A DNA stretch of 64,000 nucleotides from Macropodus opercularis (Eukaryota; Chordata; Actinopteri; Anabantiformes; Osphronemidae), in contig CM061099.1 in assembly GCA_030770545.1 (NCBI GenBank), positions 15,011,001 through 15,075,000 on the forward strand, read 5' to 3'. Numbering within the stretch: the first letter of the stretch is position 1; the number at the start of each line of letters is the position of its first letter. The translations under genes and the position numbers were made by a program. Under the pieces are notes generated by a model. The model saw only the letters and a list, made by a program, of their open reading frames with translations. It was not told the DNA's origin and made no database searches. Positions 52,201 through 63,812 of this stretch are shown piece after piece.

Positions 52201-55200
52201 GTGGTATTGGATTATTAATTTAAGAGCCTGTTGTAGTAGTTTTGCATTGGTTTAAGTTAACATATGTTAGTCTGCTAATACTCGCTAGAACTAACTAGAT
52301 TCTAATGGGACTATTTACAACCACAGCTGCTTTTAGTCTCTGGGGGAAATGTATGATTCTGTTCATAGGTTTTGAGAAAGCCAACCAAAATTATAGACAA
52401 ATCTCATAAGATCAGGATTATAGACTGAATGCAATAGGACTTAATAGGAGCTTAATATTAATAAAGGGCTCCAGGTGTAACCCTAAGCTAAAATCCACTA
52501 GAAACCTTTTTCTTTTTCACTCCTCTTTCAACAGCAAACCCTCCTGTTTGTTGGGGCAGCGCCATCAGAGCTTGACTATACCGATGGCGCTGACTGTTAT
52601 TTGAAATCACCAGGAAGTAGATGATAAGAAAGGCAGAGATGCATTAGGCGCACAAAAGAGCTCCGTGTTTTCTCTGGCAGTGAATTTGTTCAGCAGAGGT
52701 CAAAACTCTTGAGAAACGGTCTCTATTTTGGAGATAATAACAGCGGAGGCATTTCGAGCTATGAAATGACTCTATCTGGATATTTATATTGATATATATT
52801 TATGCTGTCACATTAGCCTCAGTGGGTAAATTGCAGCAGGGGCAGATATAGACCCTTTTGGTGGTTCTGGGTGGCGAGATGGATAACATGCCCCTCTTGG
52901 GATGTCCTCCAAACTAGAGCATGGAGGAGCAGAGACAGGACATCTACCACCATCACTCTGCAGCATATTGATAGTGTAAAAGCAAAAAGGGGACACAGTG
53001 AAAAACACTTTTCTCACCACCCACCTCTTCTCTGTCATGCTCCCTCCATCCTCTCCCCGTCTCTCCTCCGTTTCCTCTCCTCTGTTATTATCACCCAGAT
53101 CATTATCGAGCTTGCGCTTCTCTCCCTGCGATGGAGAGGAGGGCCGGCCGCCCACATGGCTTTGGTGAGAGATTTCTAACAGCAGCAGCAGCACAGGGGG
53201 GGGAGGCGGGTGGAGGGGTGGGAGAAAAACGAAGACAAGAGGCCCAATAAAGTCTGTCTAAATATAGAGGCAGCAGGGCATTTTTTCCCTTGTCCTTATA
53301 AAGAGCTGCTGGTGAATCCTGGTTCAGTATCCTCCTCGCTGCGCTGAGCACTGATCACTCCCCCTCGGATCGGGACCATAACTGGTGGTGCACAGAAACA
53401 CACACAAACACACAGGGGTCTGTTGCTTTGTGAGATAGAGAGCACAGAGAGCTTAGTGGGTTTTTTCCCCTGCTTTACATGAAGGGGGCAAATCATGACG
53501 AGTGGAACATACTAAAATAGGAGAGATTTGAGGGAATCTCAAAAAAAAAAAACACGACCGGAGCGAAGCGTGATGGGAGATGTGACCATCCCGAGAGTTC
53601 AAGACAGCATAAGAGATTATACAGATGAATTAATGGGCAAAAAATATCCCAGAGGATGGACCATACAATCTCACACGATCTCTCCATTTGTCTCTTGCTC
53701 TCTTATTTAATCCAGTTTCACTAAATCATCCGAAGAGAGGGCAGTTAATGCATAATTCCCAAAATGTGCACTGAGGTTAATTTGTTTGCAAAGAGTTGGA
53801 TGAGAACAGTTAAGCAAGCGAATTACCCCCATATATTTAAAAACGGAGCTACAGCAAACTCCCAGTTGTCTTATTTTATGCATTTATGTTATTAAATATA
53901 ATAATAATATCGGGAACAGTTGCAGACCTGGCTCTGATCAAAAGTAATAAACTCTATCAGAACCTCTATAGGAAAATCAGAAGAAACCTCCCTCGAAAAA
54001 CCTTTAAGTTGAAACTAATGGAACAAACAAGGAAGTAATCGAGGAGATTCACAATTAAAATGACAACATCAAATGATCAGGGAGGCTGTGGAGCAACGTC
54101 CGCGGCAACGGGCAGCAGTGGACTGTGCAGATGAGAACCGACAGCAGGTCACTGGTAGTTCACGCTCGGACACAGATATAATGGTCTGTGAAGGTAACAA
54201 AAGGTTATTATCACAGCTGCCCTCATCTGCCAGCAGTGACAGCAAAGGTTCAGACGTCAGGCTGAGGAGAAAAAAAGAAAAACACAACCCTTTCTGTGTC
54301 TTCTGACATCCTGTTTGACACCTGTTGCTTGTGTTGTGTTGCATGTCGTGCGCACACGCTAAATGAGCTGAGATCATGCCTCAAAGAACGCAGAGACAAG
54401 CCAAATAACATCATGCAGCCTGACGCGCCGAGCATCGGCGCTTACGTAAGAGCTCCTCTTTCACAGAGACGGCTCAACGGCGGCGTCTGATGCACTCAGC
54501 GTCAACCTCTGCGTGAGAGAGAAAATGGGTGTAATTTGTGCACGGCCATTTAGCCGCTCTGTGTGCGGCTGAAGTGGATCGATTTGTGCGTCTGTGTGAG
54601 AGTCGGTGTCAGTTTGTGGTTGTGAAAGCCCCACTGAGAGAGGAAACTCAGCTGTCAGTGGCTGTCAGACGCTGGGCCCCTCTCGCTCTGTCTCTCTCTC
54701 TCTCTCCCTCTTTGCTGATCCTGTCGTAGTTAACCTCACCACCCCTCCCTCTTTCCTTGTCTCCAGTCCTCCTCCTTCTCTATTCTGCCCCCCAACAGCG
54801 TCTGGCTGGGTTTGAGGTCGAGGTGGAGGCGCTGCGCGTTAGTACAAGCATGTTGACCAGAGATAAGGAAGTATGACACAGAAACACACATACGCACAAC
54901 CCCGAGCCGCGCCACATATTACAAACACATGCAGCAAACAAGTGTCTGAGGTGTTGTGGGTAAATTCCAAGGCATTTGTTCTGTGGTGAAATGTTTACTC
55001 GTGACATCGATATAAAGCACAGGGCTCTGACCTCATTTCCCCCATGCTTTCACCACTTCTCACCTCCGTTCCTTAGGACACTTACTTAATCTCATCGTCC
55101 TTTTCTGCCTCGCCAGCTCATTAAACCCACTTCACTCCCATTCGCCGCGATAACCTTTATCGCAGGCATCAGGCCCCCCGGCCCCCCGGCCCCCCGGCCC

Positions 55201-58032
55201 CGTCTCATGACCGGCAGGCTCGGTGGAAGCACCAGGAGGAGCTGGAGGTGTGCGAGCGGTTTAAAGGCCATTGAAGCAGCTGACAAGACGCAGACCCGCT
55301 GTGGAGTAAACGCTTGGTTCTGAAAAGTCACATTAAACCACGAACACCATAAATAAAATTAGAAGATGGGTTCATGAAGTTTCAAATGCACCTCTGTTGC
55401 TCTAGTGTCATCATGGTAGACGCTGGCTGGTGTTTTTCCTGAATTTGTCTCTTGGACTAATATTATAATATATTAGCTAAGTTTTACATGTTCTTCTCTG
55501 CTCAGGTGCCTAAATCCCCATCAGCCAAGTGTTTCTTGTGGACAAAGGGACATGTTTATGCAGAAGACGGTGAGACAACTCTGCTGTGCTCCCTGTCCTA
55601 CTGGCTCAACCAGCTGAATTCTTCTGTACACATTGGTTCGATCAGGTTGCTCAGCTTTTAGAGGTTGTTGACAGTTTTGTGGCCGGTTCAACTGCTTTTA
55701 GTCCTTATTTCCTCATTTCTCTTCATGCTTTGTTTGTGGATTATAGCATCTATGTTACATAAAGGTTTGGATGGTACTTGAGGGTTCATTTCACTTTCAC
55801 AACACTGTGCCTTCTACCCTTAATGCCATTTAGAGCAAATTAACCTCTGACATGTCATTAAAGTAATCTATGCTGGGTTTTTTTGGCTCTACTTCTAAGT
55901 CTCCACCTCCCTGCTGTTCTTCTCCAGCCACCTACTGACTTGTCTCACGGACCTGTCTGCGTTATCTGAACGGGCTCAGTAAAAGGCCCAGGACGGAGCA
56001 TGTGATAGGTGTCTGGGGTCTGGACTTCTCCTCTAAGAGCCTGTGTAGTAAATTTAACCTGTTTCTGAGGCCTATCCGACACCCTGGCACCGACAGTCCA
56101 CAGACCCAGAGAGACTCACACACCTTACACACACACACACACACACACACAGACAGGAAGGTTTAGTGACAGAAGCCAACAAGGTGGAAGATGCATGAAC
56201 TTTAACAATGACATATTAGCGTGAATTAACATGAGCGCATGAGCATAAGTCATTAAAAATTAAATGAAACACTATACATACAACTAACATTACACAGTCA
56301 AATAGAAAGAAATAAGGAACAAAGGATTTTATATTATAGCACAAATGCAAATTACAATATTAACCCCCTGTAGCATCCTGAGTGTGATGTGTATCCAACT
56401 GATTAAATTCAATCTTTGATTAAATAAACATTTGGATAATCAATATGACTGGTAGTTACTAGTTATATTAGGTTACCAGTATGACTGCAGGGTTTACTCT
56501 TCTTCTAATGCCAGGGGAGTAAAATTATTATGTAAAATGTAATTTAAACGTAGCTGCACTTTACCTTAAAGTGAAATAAATTGTTGTTGATGTTCTAGTT
56601 TAGATGAATTTTTCCAGCTGACTCAGGGAAACTCAGCGTTCTCCTGCGTGCTATAAAACAAGATATGCTCTTTGCCTTGTTGTGATTCAATGTGAGCGGA
56701 GGTCTGATAAGGTGGGACTGTTTTCATGGTACTTCTGAGAAGGACTTTGACGTCAGAGTTGCACGACTTGATGAGTAAGATAGGATGGAACCCATCTTGG
56801 ATGAGAGAGAGAGAGGGGGGGGGGCCTTGTGGTGACTCAGCATAACAGGGTCTGTTGGGCCTGCATGACCTTGCTGATCAAACTGACGCCCAGCTCTGGT
56901 TCTGATCCTCTCTGGAAAAAAGGATCGAGGGTCAAGGAAGAGACGAGGAGGAAGGGATGGCACGTGAGGAGAAACAGGACCATGGTCACTGACGTGGGAA
57001 AGACTGGGATGAGATGTTAGGAGAAGAAAACAAAACAAAACACAAGTGACAAGCAGAAAACCTGCGTAAATAAATGAGTGAGTGTGATCACAAGCAGAGG
57101 AGATATGATAGTGAAAGATAAACAGTGACAAAGTGACGAGAAGCGAGGGGGACCAGAGCCGGCTCGCTCCAGAAACCACCAGTAAACATCTCCTCTGCTG
57201 AACAAGTTTGTTTAACACTCTTTGACATGACTCAGCTATAAAACCATTAACTTCTCCTTTGTATTGTCATCTTCGCGTGCCAACACACTGCATATCTTAT
57301 AGCAAGCTTCTCCTGCAGTCTACGAGCTCAAAGATGATGTATTTTATACATCAAAACTCTCTGTGGGTCTGGATAAAGTATATTATTACTCTGTGGGTTG
57401 TGTCAGAGGTTTTGTGGTAGCAAATTTGCCTGGCAAATTATTTAAGAAAGTCAAAGTTGCATTGTGGCCAGTTTGGTCTACCTAGAAACATGATGCAACG
57501 ATTTACAAATCAGATTTTTTCAGTCCTGTTCTTGCTTGATACATGATTCTAACTGTTCAGTCTTGAGTCTTCTTGGTTGTATTTTATCTGGATTGCAGGC
57601 AGGACAGTTCATCAGCTGGACTCTTCTACTGCAAAAGCCCAGAAGAACACAAACATATAATGTTGCTTCTCTCAGAACATTACTTTCACAATTTATGGAC
57701 ACAGCTTTTCATCAGAACCTGCCCATCAGCACTACGGAAAAACACGGACTGTCTCTCTGCTCTTTTTAAGTCACTGGTCTGTTCCCTGAATTAACTGAAT
57801 CACTTCTCACGGCACTTCTTCGTTAGTGTCACTTATTTTTGCAGCCTTCTTAACGTGCTGCTATTTTCAATTTTAAAACTGATAAAAGCATGAACAAAAA
57901 TTACAACTTTCACAAAGTAGATTTCACACATTGTTCGGAATTATTTCTTTATCCTGAACATTGGAATCTTAACATACGTGTGATGCCTCTTCTCCTTTCA
58001 CTTAATTCTTTTCAAGAAGATGATGCTAACTG
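49232..58032. other. Gene-poor region downstream of tada3
   Basis: About 8.8 kb contains the tada3 3' UTR and then no recognisable gene on either strand. Open frames are short and composition-driven. Items seen are the GGCCCCCC tandem at 55172-55201, a (CA)n run near 56127-56150, a G run near 56816-56824, a 64-base exon-like segment at 55506-55569, and a 10-bp inverted repeat at 52557-52592. Confidence 0.55.
55172..55201 (+). repeat. GGCCCCCC tandem repeat, 3.75 copies
   Basis: The eight-base unit GGCCCCCC is repeated three times and followed by GGCCCC. It is an isolated GC-rich patch in otherwise moderate-GC DNA; the C-rich strand could form an i-motif and the other a G-quadruplex. Confidence 0.9.
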
Positions 58033-58877
58033 GAGCCAGGAGTCAGCCAACCTGGAGTCCAATCAATGTGATGAGATTGGATGTGTTGAGCTTTGAGTTT
58101 ACTGTTCTCAATAAGCTTTGCCTGATGTGAACCATGCCTCCCACAGAAGAGCTCTCAGAAGGCCTACGATCAACATTTGTTGACTTGCATGAAGCTGGAA
58201 AAGGTTACAAAAGCATCTAAAAGCCTTGATGATCACGTGTCCACCGTAAGACAGACTGTCTACAAATGGAGGAAGTTCATCACTGTTGCTACTCTCCCTA
58301 GACGTGGTCGTCCTGTAAAGACGACTGGAAGAGCACAGTGCACAATGTTCAATGAGGGGAAGAAGAATCCTGTCAGCTAAAGACTCTCAGAAATCTCTGA
58401 CACATGGTAACATTTTTGCTGACAAATCTACAATAAGTATGGAGAATATAGGAGGACACCATTGAGGAAGCAAACGAGTTTGCAACAGAGCAACTGGATG
58501 TTCCACAGCACTACTGGCAAAATATTCTGTGGGCAGATGAAACCAAATTGAGTTAAAAAAAAAAGCACATGGTGGAGGGGGCATCATGGTTTGGGGCTGC
58601 TGTGCTGCCTCGGGGCCTGGACGGATTGCTGTCATTGACAGCAAAACGACTTCCAAAGTTTATTGAGACATTTTGCAGGAAAACTTCAGACCATGTGTCC
58701 ACGAACTGAAGCTCCACAGAGGACGGTGATGCAACAGGATTGAGGTTATTGCTGCCAAAGAAGGGTCAACCAGTTATTAAGTCCAAAGGTTCACATACTT
58801 TCTAATTTCTACCCTGCACCGAGAATGTTTACATCTTATGTTCAATAAAAACATGAAAACATGTTTGTGCAGTATTA
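58033..58877 (+). mobile_element. Decayed, internally deleted Tc1/mariner-type transposon
   Basis: The segment follows a fish Tc1-like element from its 5' noncoding part to its 3' end. It includes GCCTGATGTGAACCATGCCT, a broken transposase reading ELSEGLRSTFVDLH (near 58147-58190) and STVRQTVYKWRKF (near 58240-58278), then ILWADETKLS (near 58528-58556), a frame and length break at the A run 58555-58564, and GGIMVWGCCAASGPGRIAVI (near 58580-58639). The region with the last catalytic acidic residue is deleted between about 58720 and 58740. It ends TTCAATAAAAACATG. Stops and deletions make it inactive. I did not identify intact terminal inverted repeats. Confidence 0.85.
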
Positions 58878-59640
58878 GTCGCTTTGCCACTTTATCCTTT
58901 GCAAACGGACTCTGCTGAGGTCTTAACATTTACTTTGGTGGGTTTGAGTGAAACATTCAGCAACTTCTGGATGAGTGGATCACAAAATAAGAGACACGTG
59001 AATTGGACCTACAGTCAGAAAACTGTGAAATTAAGTTATATTCACATTCCATGTAAATAAGACGCAGATACATCACTATTAAAAGCAAAACAAACCTTCA
59101 ACTCAAAGCAATATTGTAAAATGTTGTGGTGATGGCAAATCAAGGACATAACAGAGGTTTTTTGTTATAGTGTTTTGTTCTTCAGGGGCAAGTGTGATGT
59201 GGAAATGCCACATCCACTGCAGTAGTGCATGAAAACTCAAACATGTAGAGACACCACTGAACAACACGGGGGGGGGGGGGGGGGGGGGGGGGGATGTTCC
59301 TTGTAACTTTGCATAACATTTGAACCACTTTCTGGCAAATTCCTTTTTATTCTTAAACACAACTTGGTGATGGAGGACCAATGCGGGTGTCAGGCGAGGG
59401 AACACCCAGTACCCCTGGCAGCTGGTGGTGTTGCAACTTGATAAAGCTCTGGGCCTCTTGCCCTGACACCCCCCCCAACCAAACCTTGATAACAGGCATA
59501 CGCACAACTGAAGCCTTGCAGCTTATGGGTGTCCAGTTACATCAGCGCACCGTGTTATAAACATATTGACAGCTCAATAACTCAAAGAAATGATCAATAA
59601 GGACTGAGGTTTCATTTAAACAGTTGAATAAGAAGGCAGG
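58878..59640. other. Spacer between the Tc1 remnant and the rbm38-like 3' end
   Basis: No gene is visible. It begins with a 23-base word that recurs exactly at 62005-62027 and contains the G26 run at 59268-59293. Confidence 0.5.
59268..59293 (+). repeat. Poly-G run (26 bases)
   Basis: An uninterrupted G tract lies about 370 bases beyond the rbm38-like poly(A) signal. Such length is unusual and may be imprecise in the assembly. Confidence 0.9.
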
Positions 59641-59644
59641 AGGG

Positions 59645-61004
59645 ATCTTTAAGTACAAATTCTTTATTTTTTGGTATTGCTTCTTTGAAGGGACTGTAAA
59701 AGACATTTAATTAAAGAAAAAGGTTTTGATGCAACCAGTCAAGGACCTACAGACAAGCATCTGCTGCTGCTCAGCACCCAGGCAAATCCACTGACGTGAA
59801 GAAAAGGCCAAGCAAAAATGACTATGACACTTCTGGATGTGCCTCTGCAGGGTAAATGACATCAGTGCCACAATTATAGCCACAGTAACAAAACAAAAAG
59901 AAAAATGCTATTTTAACTTAGTACCTCTTATAAATACCTACATATAAATATTGCAAATATACTTGATGACTGAAAATGCTGTAAAATGAATGTCCTTTAG
60001 AGAGAAACAGAGCAAAGAACAAAAAAAAAAAAACAAAAAACACTGGTGTTTGAGCTCAGTGTTGGCTACCTTCGATACAAAGCCCCCATCGCCCACATAC
60101 TGCACGTGATTATCAACGTCTATCTAAAAAGTATCAAGACCCAAGTCAGCAAGATTAATGCGACCTCTGAAAACAGTCTGGACTAGAGAGATCTCCACTT
60201 GGTTAGTGGTGGGCTGGTTGGGGGGGGTGGGGGCACTGGATAAATTCAAAAAGATTCTTTCAATATTAAGGCCCCTTCAAATAAAAAGAATAAAGAAGTG
60301 TAGTCCTGTCGAGACCGCGTCAAAACAACTGAATTCTCAGTCTTATACTGAAACGGGCTCTGTCCACGAGTTGGAGTCTCTCGTCGCCCTGTGTGGCGCT
60401 GAATGCTGGAGGGTCGATTCCCGGGGGAGAGCACCAGGCTGGTAAGATGGGAGGCTGGCTGCACGTCTCCCCAATCTCCGCGCCACCTCCCAGTGCCTGA
60501 AAGCAGCGGCGCCCTTCAAATCCACCCCAGATACTTTAAAGTTGGGTGGAAAAAGGTGTTGCATGTCCCAGACTATCACTGTACCACGGTCACATGGATT
60601 GAGCCAAAAACATAGATAATAGTATACAAATAAACAGACAATGACATTAATACAATAATTGAGGACATTAAAATAATAATAAAAATTATAATTAAAAAAA
60701 ATGAAGTGTCAGCTTCTGGAAGCCCTAGGAAGCGACCACATACTTAATGCTGGTTAGCTTCCCAGCCTGAACCCCCATCAGTCCTTGAATCCCTACCCAC
60801 CCTTCTTACCCCTTAACCACTGAGCGAACAGCTCATCCTCATCATATAGTGCAATAGTCCCACCCTTTTTCCTGAATGCCTTAGCTGGCACCAGCAGGGT
60901 CCCCCCCATAGGGTGTTCTGCTATCCTCTGTCCACCGATCCGTGGCCATCACTCCTTCCTCATCCACACCTCCCCCCACCCCTCCCTCTACACACCGTTC
61001 TCGC
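59645..61004 (-). other. rbm38: Probable 3' UTR of the rbm38-like gene
   Basis: The stretch lies between the stop codon and the first canonical poly(A) signal on the minus strand. It contains A/U-rich parts (for example 59880-60060 and 60600-60710) suited to regulated mRNA turnover. No other gene is seen in it. The extent is inferred from the signal only. Confidence 0.45.
59663..59668 (-). promoter_or_regulatory. rbm38: Polyadenylation signal of the rbm38-like gene
   Basis: AATAAA on the minus strand (TTTATT on +) lies about 1.34 kb past the stop codon, implying a long 3' UTR from 61004 down to about 59645. Confidence 0.5.
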
Positions 61005-61353
61005 TCACTGCATACGGTCCGGCTGGATGTGCTGCTGTGGGGCGTAGTGCAGAAAAGTTGGAGCTGCACTGGTGGCAGAGGAGAGGGTCGGGTGAACGGT
61101 GGCCGGTGCTGTGGCGGCGGCGGCGGCGGCCGGGCCAGCCGTGGCGGTGGGGCTAGTAGCGTAGCTGTATCCCAGGAAGCCGGCCGGGGAGGCAGCATAT
61201 GGGTACTGCTGCTCGAAGGCTGCCTGGGCATACTGGGTGTAGGCGGCGCTGTAGTCCAGGTAGGGGCTGCTACTGACCGAGGTGGAAACCTGAGTGGGCA
61301 GCACCAGGCTGGGCTGCACAAAGGCTTGTGGAAAAACATAAGGCTGGGCCAAC
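61005..61353 (-). CDS. rbm38: RNA-binding motif protein 38 (or RBM24), last coding exon
   Basis: RBM38/RBM24 are single-RRM proteins that bind U/GU-rich RNA and control splicing, stability and translation, with RBM38 acting in p53/p21 and erythroid or muscle differentiation. Only the last coding exon is in the window: acceptor GTGTCTGTGTGCAG ends at 61354 on the minus strand, and 349 bases run to TGA at 61007-61005, giving 115 complete codons after one base that finishes a split codon. It encodes the low-complexity C-terminal half: PYVFPQAFVQPSLVLP, a Tyr/Ala/Gln-rich part with EQQYPYAASPAGFLGYSYA, a GCC-run poly-Ala tract, and the family terminus QPDRMQ. GFLGYSY and FLHYAPQ are nearer RBM38 (FVGYSY, FVQYQAPQ) than RBM24. 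The RRM exons lie right of the window. RBM24 remains possible. Confidence 0.8.
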
Positions 61354-62474
61354 CTGCACACAGACACAAAGAGCAAACAGAGAGGGGGTTAAACAGAGGG
61401 TCTGCAGCAGCAGAGCAGAGAAGTCCCAAGGTCTGGTTTCTATTATTTACACTGCTCCCTCAGGCCGAGTGTGGCGGGAATATAAACTCTCAATAGGTGT
61501 TCTAAACTTAAAACAGTTCTCACATGAACGTCCATTGTTAATAAAGACTGAATTGACGAGACACAGAGGTGGTTAGAAGGTGAAAATGATTCAACCTTCT
61601 GTCTGTGTCAGTTAGTGAAACCTACAAAACCTGTTGGGTTGGGCCTCCTGAGGTATAGTACACTGGAGGGGAGGAGTGGGGTGGATGAATGACAGAGTCA
61701 GCCGTTACTGGCAGGTTTTCAAGCTCAGGCATCAGCAGAGTGTTTTAACAGCTGCTGTTCTTCACTTACTGTAGACACACACACGAAAAAGGGAAGCACA
61801 AAAGGCAGCGCAGAAGTTGCAGCCTCCTAGTTCTTGCTTCTCGCACCAGACTATCACAGGTGATAGTGCTACAGGAGGTAATGGTGGCGGGGGAGCTCAT
61901 CAGAGCCCAGTGCTGGGCTCGGCTGGCCCACGGGGCCCAGCCCTGAGATGGAGCTGATTAGAGCTGTGGGGTCTGGGGATTATATCACCTCCTCTTTTCG
62001 CGACGTCGCTTTGCCACTTTATCCTTTAGGAGATTGAAGGGTTGGAGAAAACTATTTTTACTCAAGACTCGGGAGCAGTCTAGGAGGAGGAATAGTGGTG
62101 GCACGGGAAAAAAAAAAAAACAAAAACCTCCCCCTACACCCCTCCCTCTATAAAAACGATGATGTAACTGACTGAGCTTTTACCCTTGATACTATGCTTT
62201 TGGGGAATACTCCCACAGCCTTACAAGAGAAGATGGTCACAACAAAGTCCCATTTATTTACACTCTTCAGCTGCATCTCAGTGCCGTTAAAATATATATT
62301 TCTTTTCTCTTTTATTTAAAAAGTTCTCCCCCCTTCAAAAGAAGATGATCAGTAACGAGTGGCAGCCATTAAGTAATCACAGCAAAAGACAGAAGCATGC
62401 ATGGATAGGGAGGGCATCACACAGACACGCACATCCTCATCAGTCCACTGCTTCCTGCAATTTATCCATCCATC

Positions 62475-62492
62475 CACACACACACGCACACA

Positions 62493-62524
<32 letters not shown>

Positions 62525-62535
62525 CACACACACAC
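62475..62535 (+). repeat. (CA)n/(CGCA)n compound microsatellite
   Basis: CA repeats are interspersed with CGCA units in the middle (about 62495-62511) and return to pure CA at the end. Confidence 0.93.
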
Positions 62536-62715
62536 TACCACTGCAAACCCCAAACCATGCCATAATAGGGAAAAAGTCACACCGCAATCAGCACAACCCC
62601 TTCAGTTCATATCACACAAAACGGGAAAGATAAAAATGCACTTCAATCCATCACAGCACACGCACTGCACTCTCAAGCCATCACTGGCACCTTGGAGAGA
62701 GGCTGGCTGAGGGGG

Positions 62716-62739
62716 GAGGAGGAGGAGGAGGAGGAGGAG
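62716..62739 (+). repeat. (GAG)n repeat
   Basis: About eight GGA/GAG units follow a G-run in the rbm38-like intron. Confidence 0.85.
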
Positions 62740-63080
62740 TAAGGCTGGCAGACATTTTTTTTTGTCAAACCCCTCCGTGGGACTCTAGTCCTGTACTGTG
62801 GCTGTCGTCTGGTCTTCTGAGGAGACACTGGTCAGCTGGCAGCAGAGATCAACCATGGGATTACAGTACGGCACTGATTAACGTCACAAATAATACACAA
62901 CAACTGTTACAGCATATGAAAACAATAAAGCTTTGGAAATATGCCACCTCACACCTATGATATGACATTACTAACAGGTACAGAGCCTCACTGAGACACA
63001 TGGTCAGAGGAGAAACACAAGCTGTAGTGTCAGTTCTCTGTGCGCTTGAAAGCAGACAACAGTGACATGCACAAATAAAG

Positions 63081-63098
63081 CCCCCCCCCCCCCCCCCC
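63081..63098 (+). repeat. Poly-C run (18 bases)
   Basis: An uninterrupted C18 (G18 on the transcribed-sense strand) lies in the rbm38-like intron. Confidence 0.9.
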
Positions 63099-63786
63099 AC
63101 CAATAAGCACAATACAGTGCTGTCACACTTACACCTTTCAACTCGTGTCATATATTGTACGGACTCCACCACAGCCTTAGCAGCACATCGTTACAGACAT
63201 AGTGTCATAGAAACGAAGGTAGATGTGAGAAAGACAACACACCCCTGTTGTACATCTGTTATGTACGGACAGATGGAGAGGTTAGCTGTTGCCGCAGCAT
63301 CTCTCAAATAAGAAACGGGGGAAGTTAGGGACAGTAACGTGCTCCGGGGGCCACAGAGATGCCAGATGCCAACTGGATTGCGGGGACAGTGGCAGGGGAA
63401 TGTGGATGATGGCCAGAAGATCATAGGTCAGCTGGTTTTGTGCTGACCGCCAGTCGGTGTGCAACTCTGTGGAGGGCAGGGCGAGAGACTGGACGGACGC
63501 GCATTCAACACAAAACATTTTGTGTTCGGAAACCATTGCAGACACAGGCTGGAGTAGCCATCTTTATGAGTTGAGCCATCTTTCACATAGCTAATGTAAA
63601 ACCGCCTGTAGGGATGATTTCACACTGAGAAGCTAAATATTTCTTTAGATAACGCAAATGACCTTCAACACATGACTCACTGATACCAGACAGTACTGGA
63701 TGAGGGCTTAAACAACATCTTACAATACCTATAAGGACTGGATATTCGTCCCTTTCTTCTTGAGAAGACTAAGGCGGGAGGTGTAG

Positions 63787-63812
63787 AAAAAAAAAAAAAA
63801 AAAAAAAAAAAA
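63787..63812 (+). repeat. Poly-A run (26 bases)
   Basis: An uninterrupted A26 lies in the intron. I see no attached retroposed gene or SINE body, so it need not be a retroposon tail. Confidence 0.88.

Noticed and set aside
52557..52592. Perfect 10-bp inverted repeat CAGCGCCATC/GATGGCGCTG with a 16-base loop
   Set aside because: About one such stem is expected by chance in 64 kb, and no extension or neighbouring structure supports it.
60405..60430. tRNA B-box-like sequence GGGTCGATTCCCGGG
   Set aside because: No A box, acceptor stem or cloverleaf could be matched around it; it lies in the probable 3' UTR of the rbm38-like gene.
60942..61496. 184-codon + strand frame and 182-codon minus strand frame overlapping the rbm38-like exon
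   Set aside because: They are other-frame shadows of the Ala/Pro-rich coding exon and its GC-rich flank; only the frame ending QPDRMQ has family resemblance and a splice acceptor.
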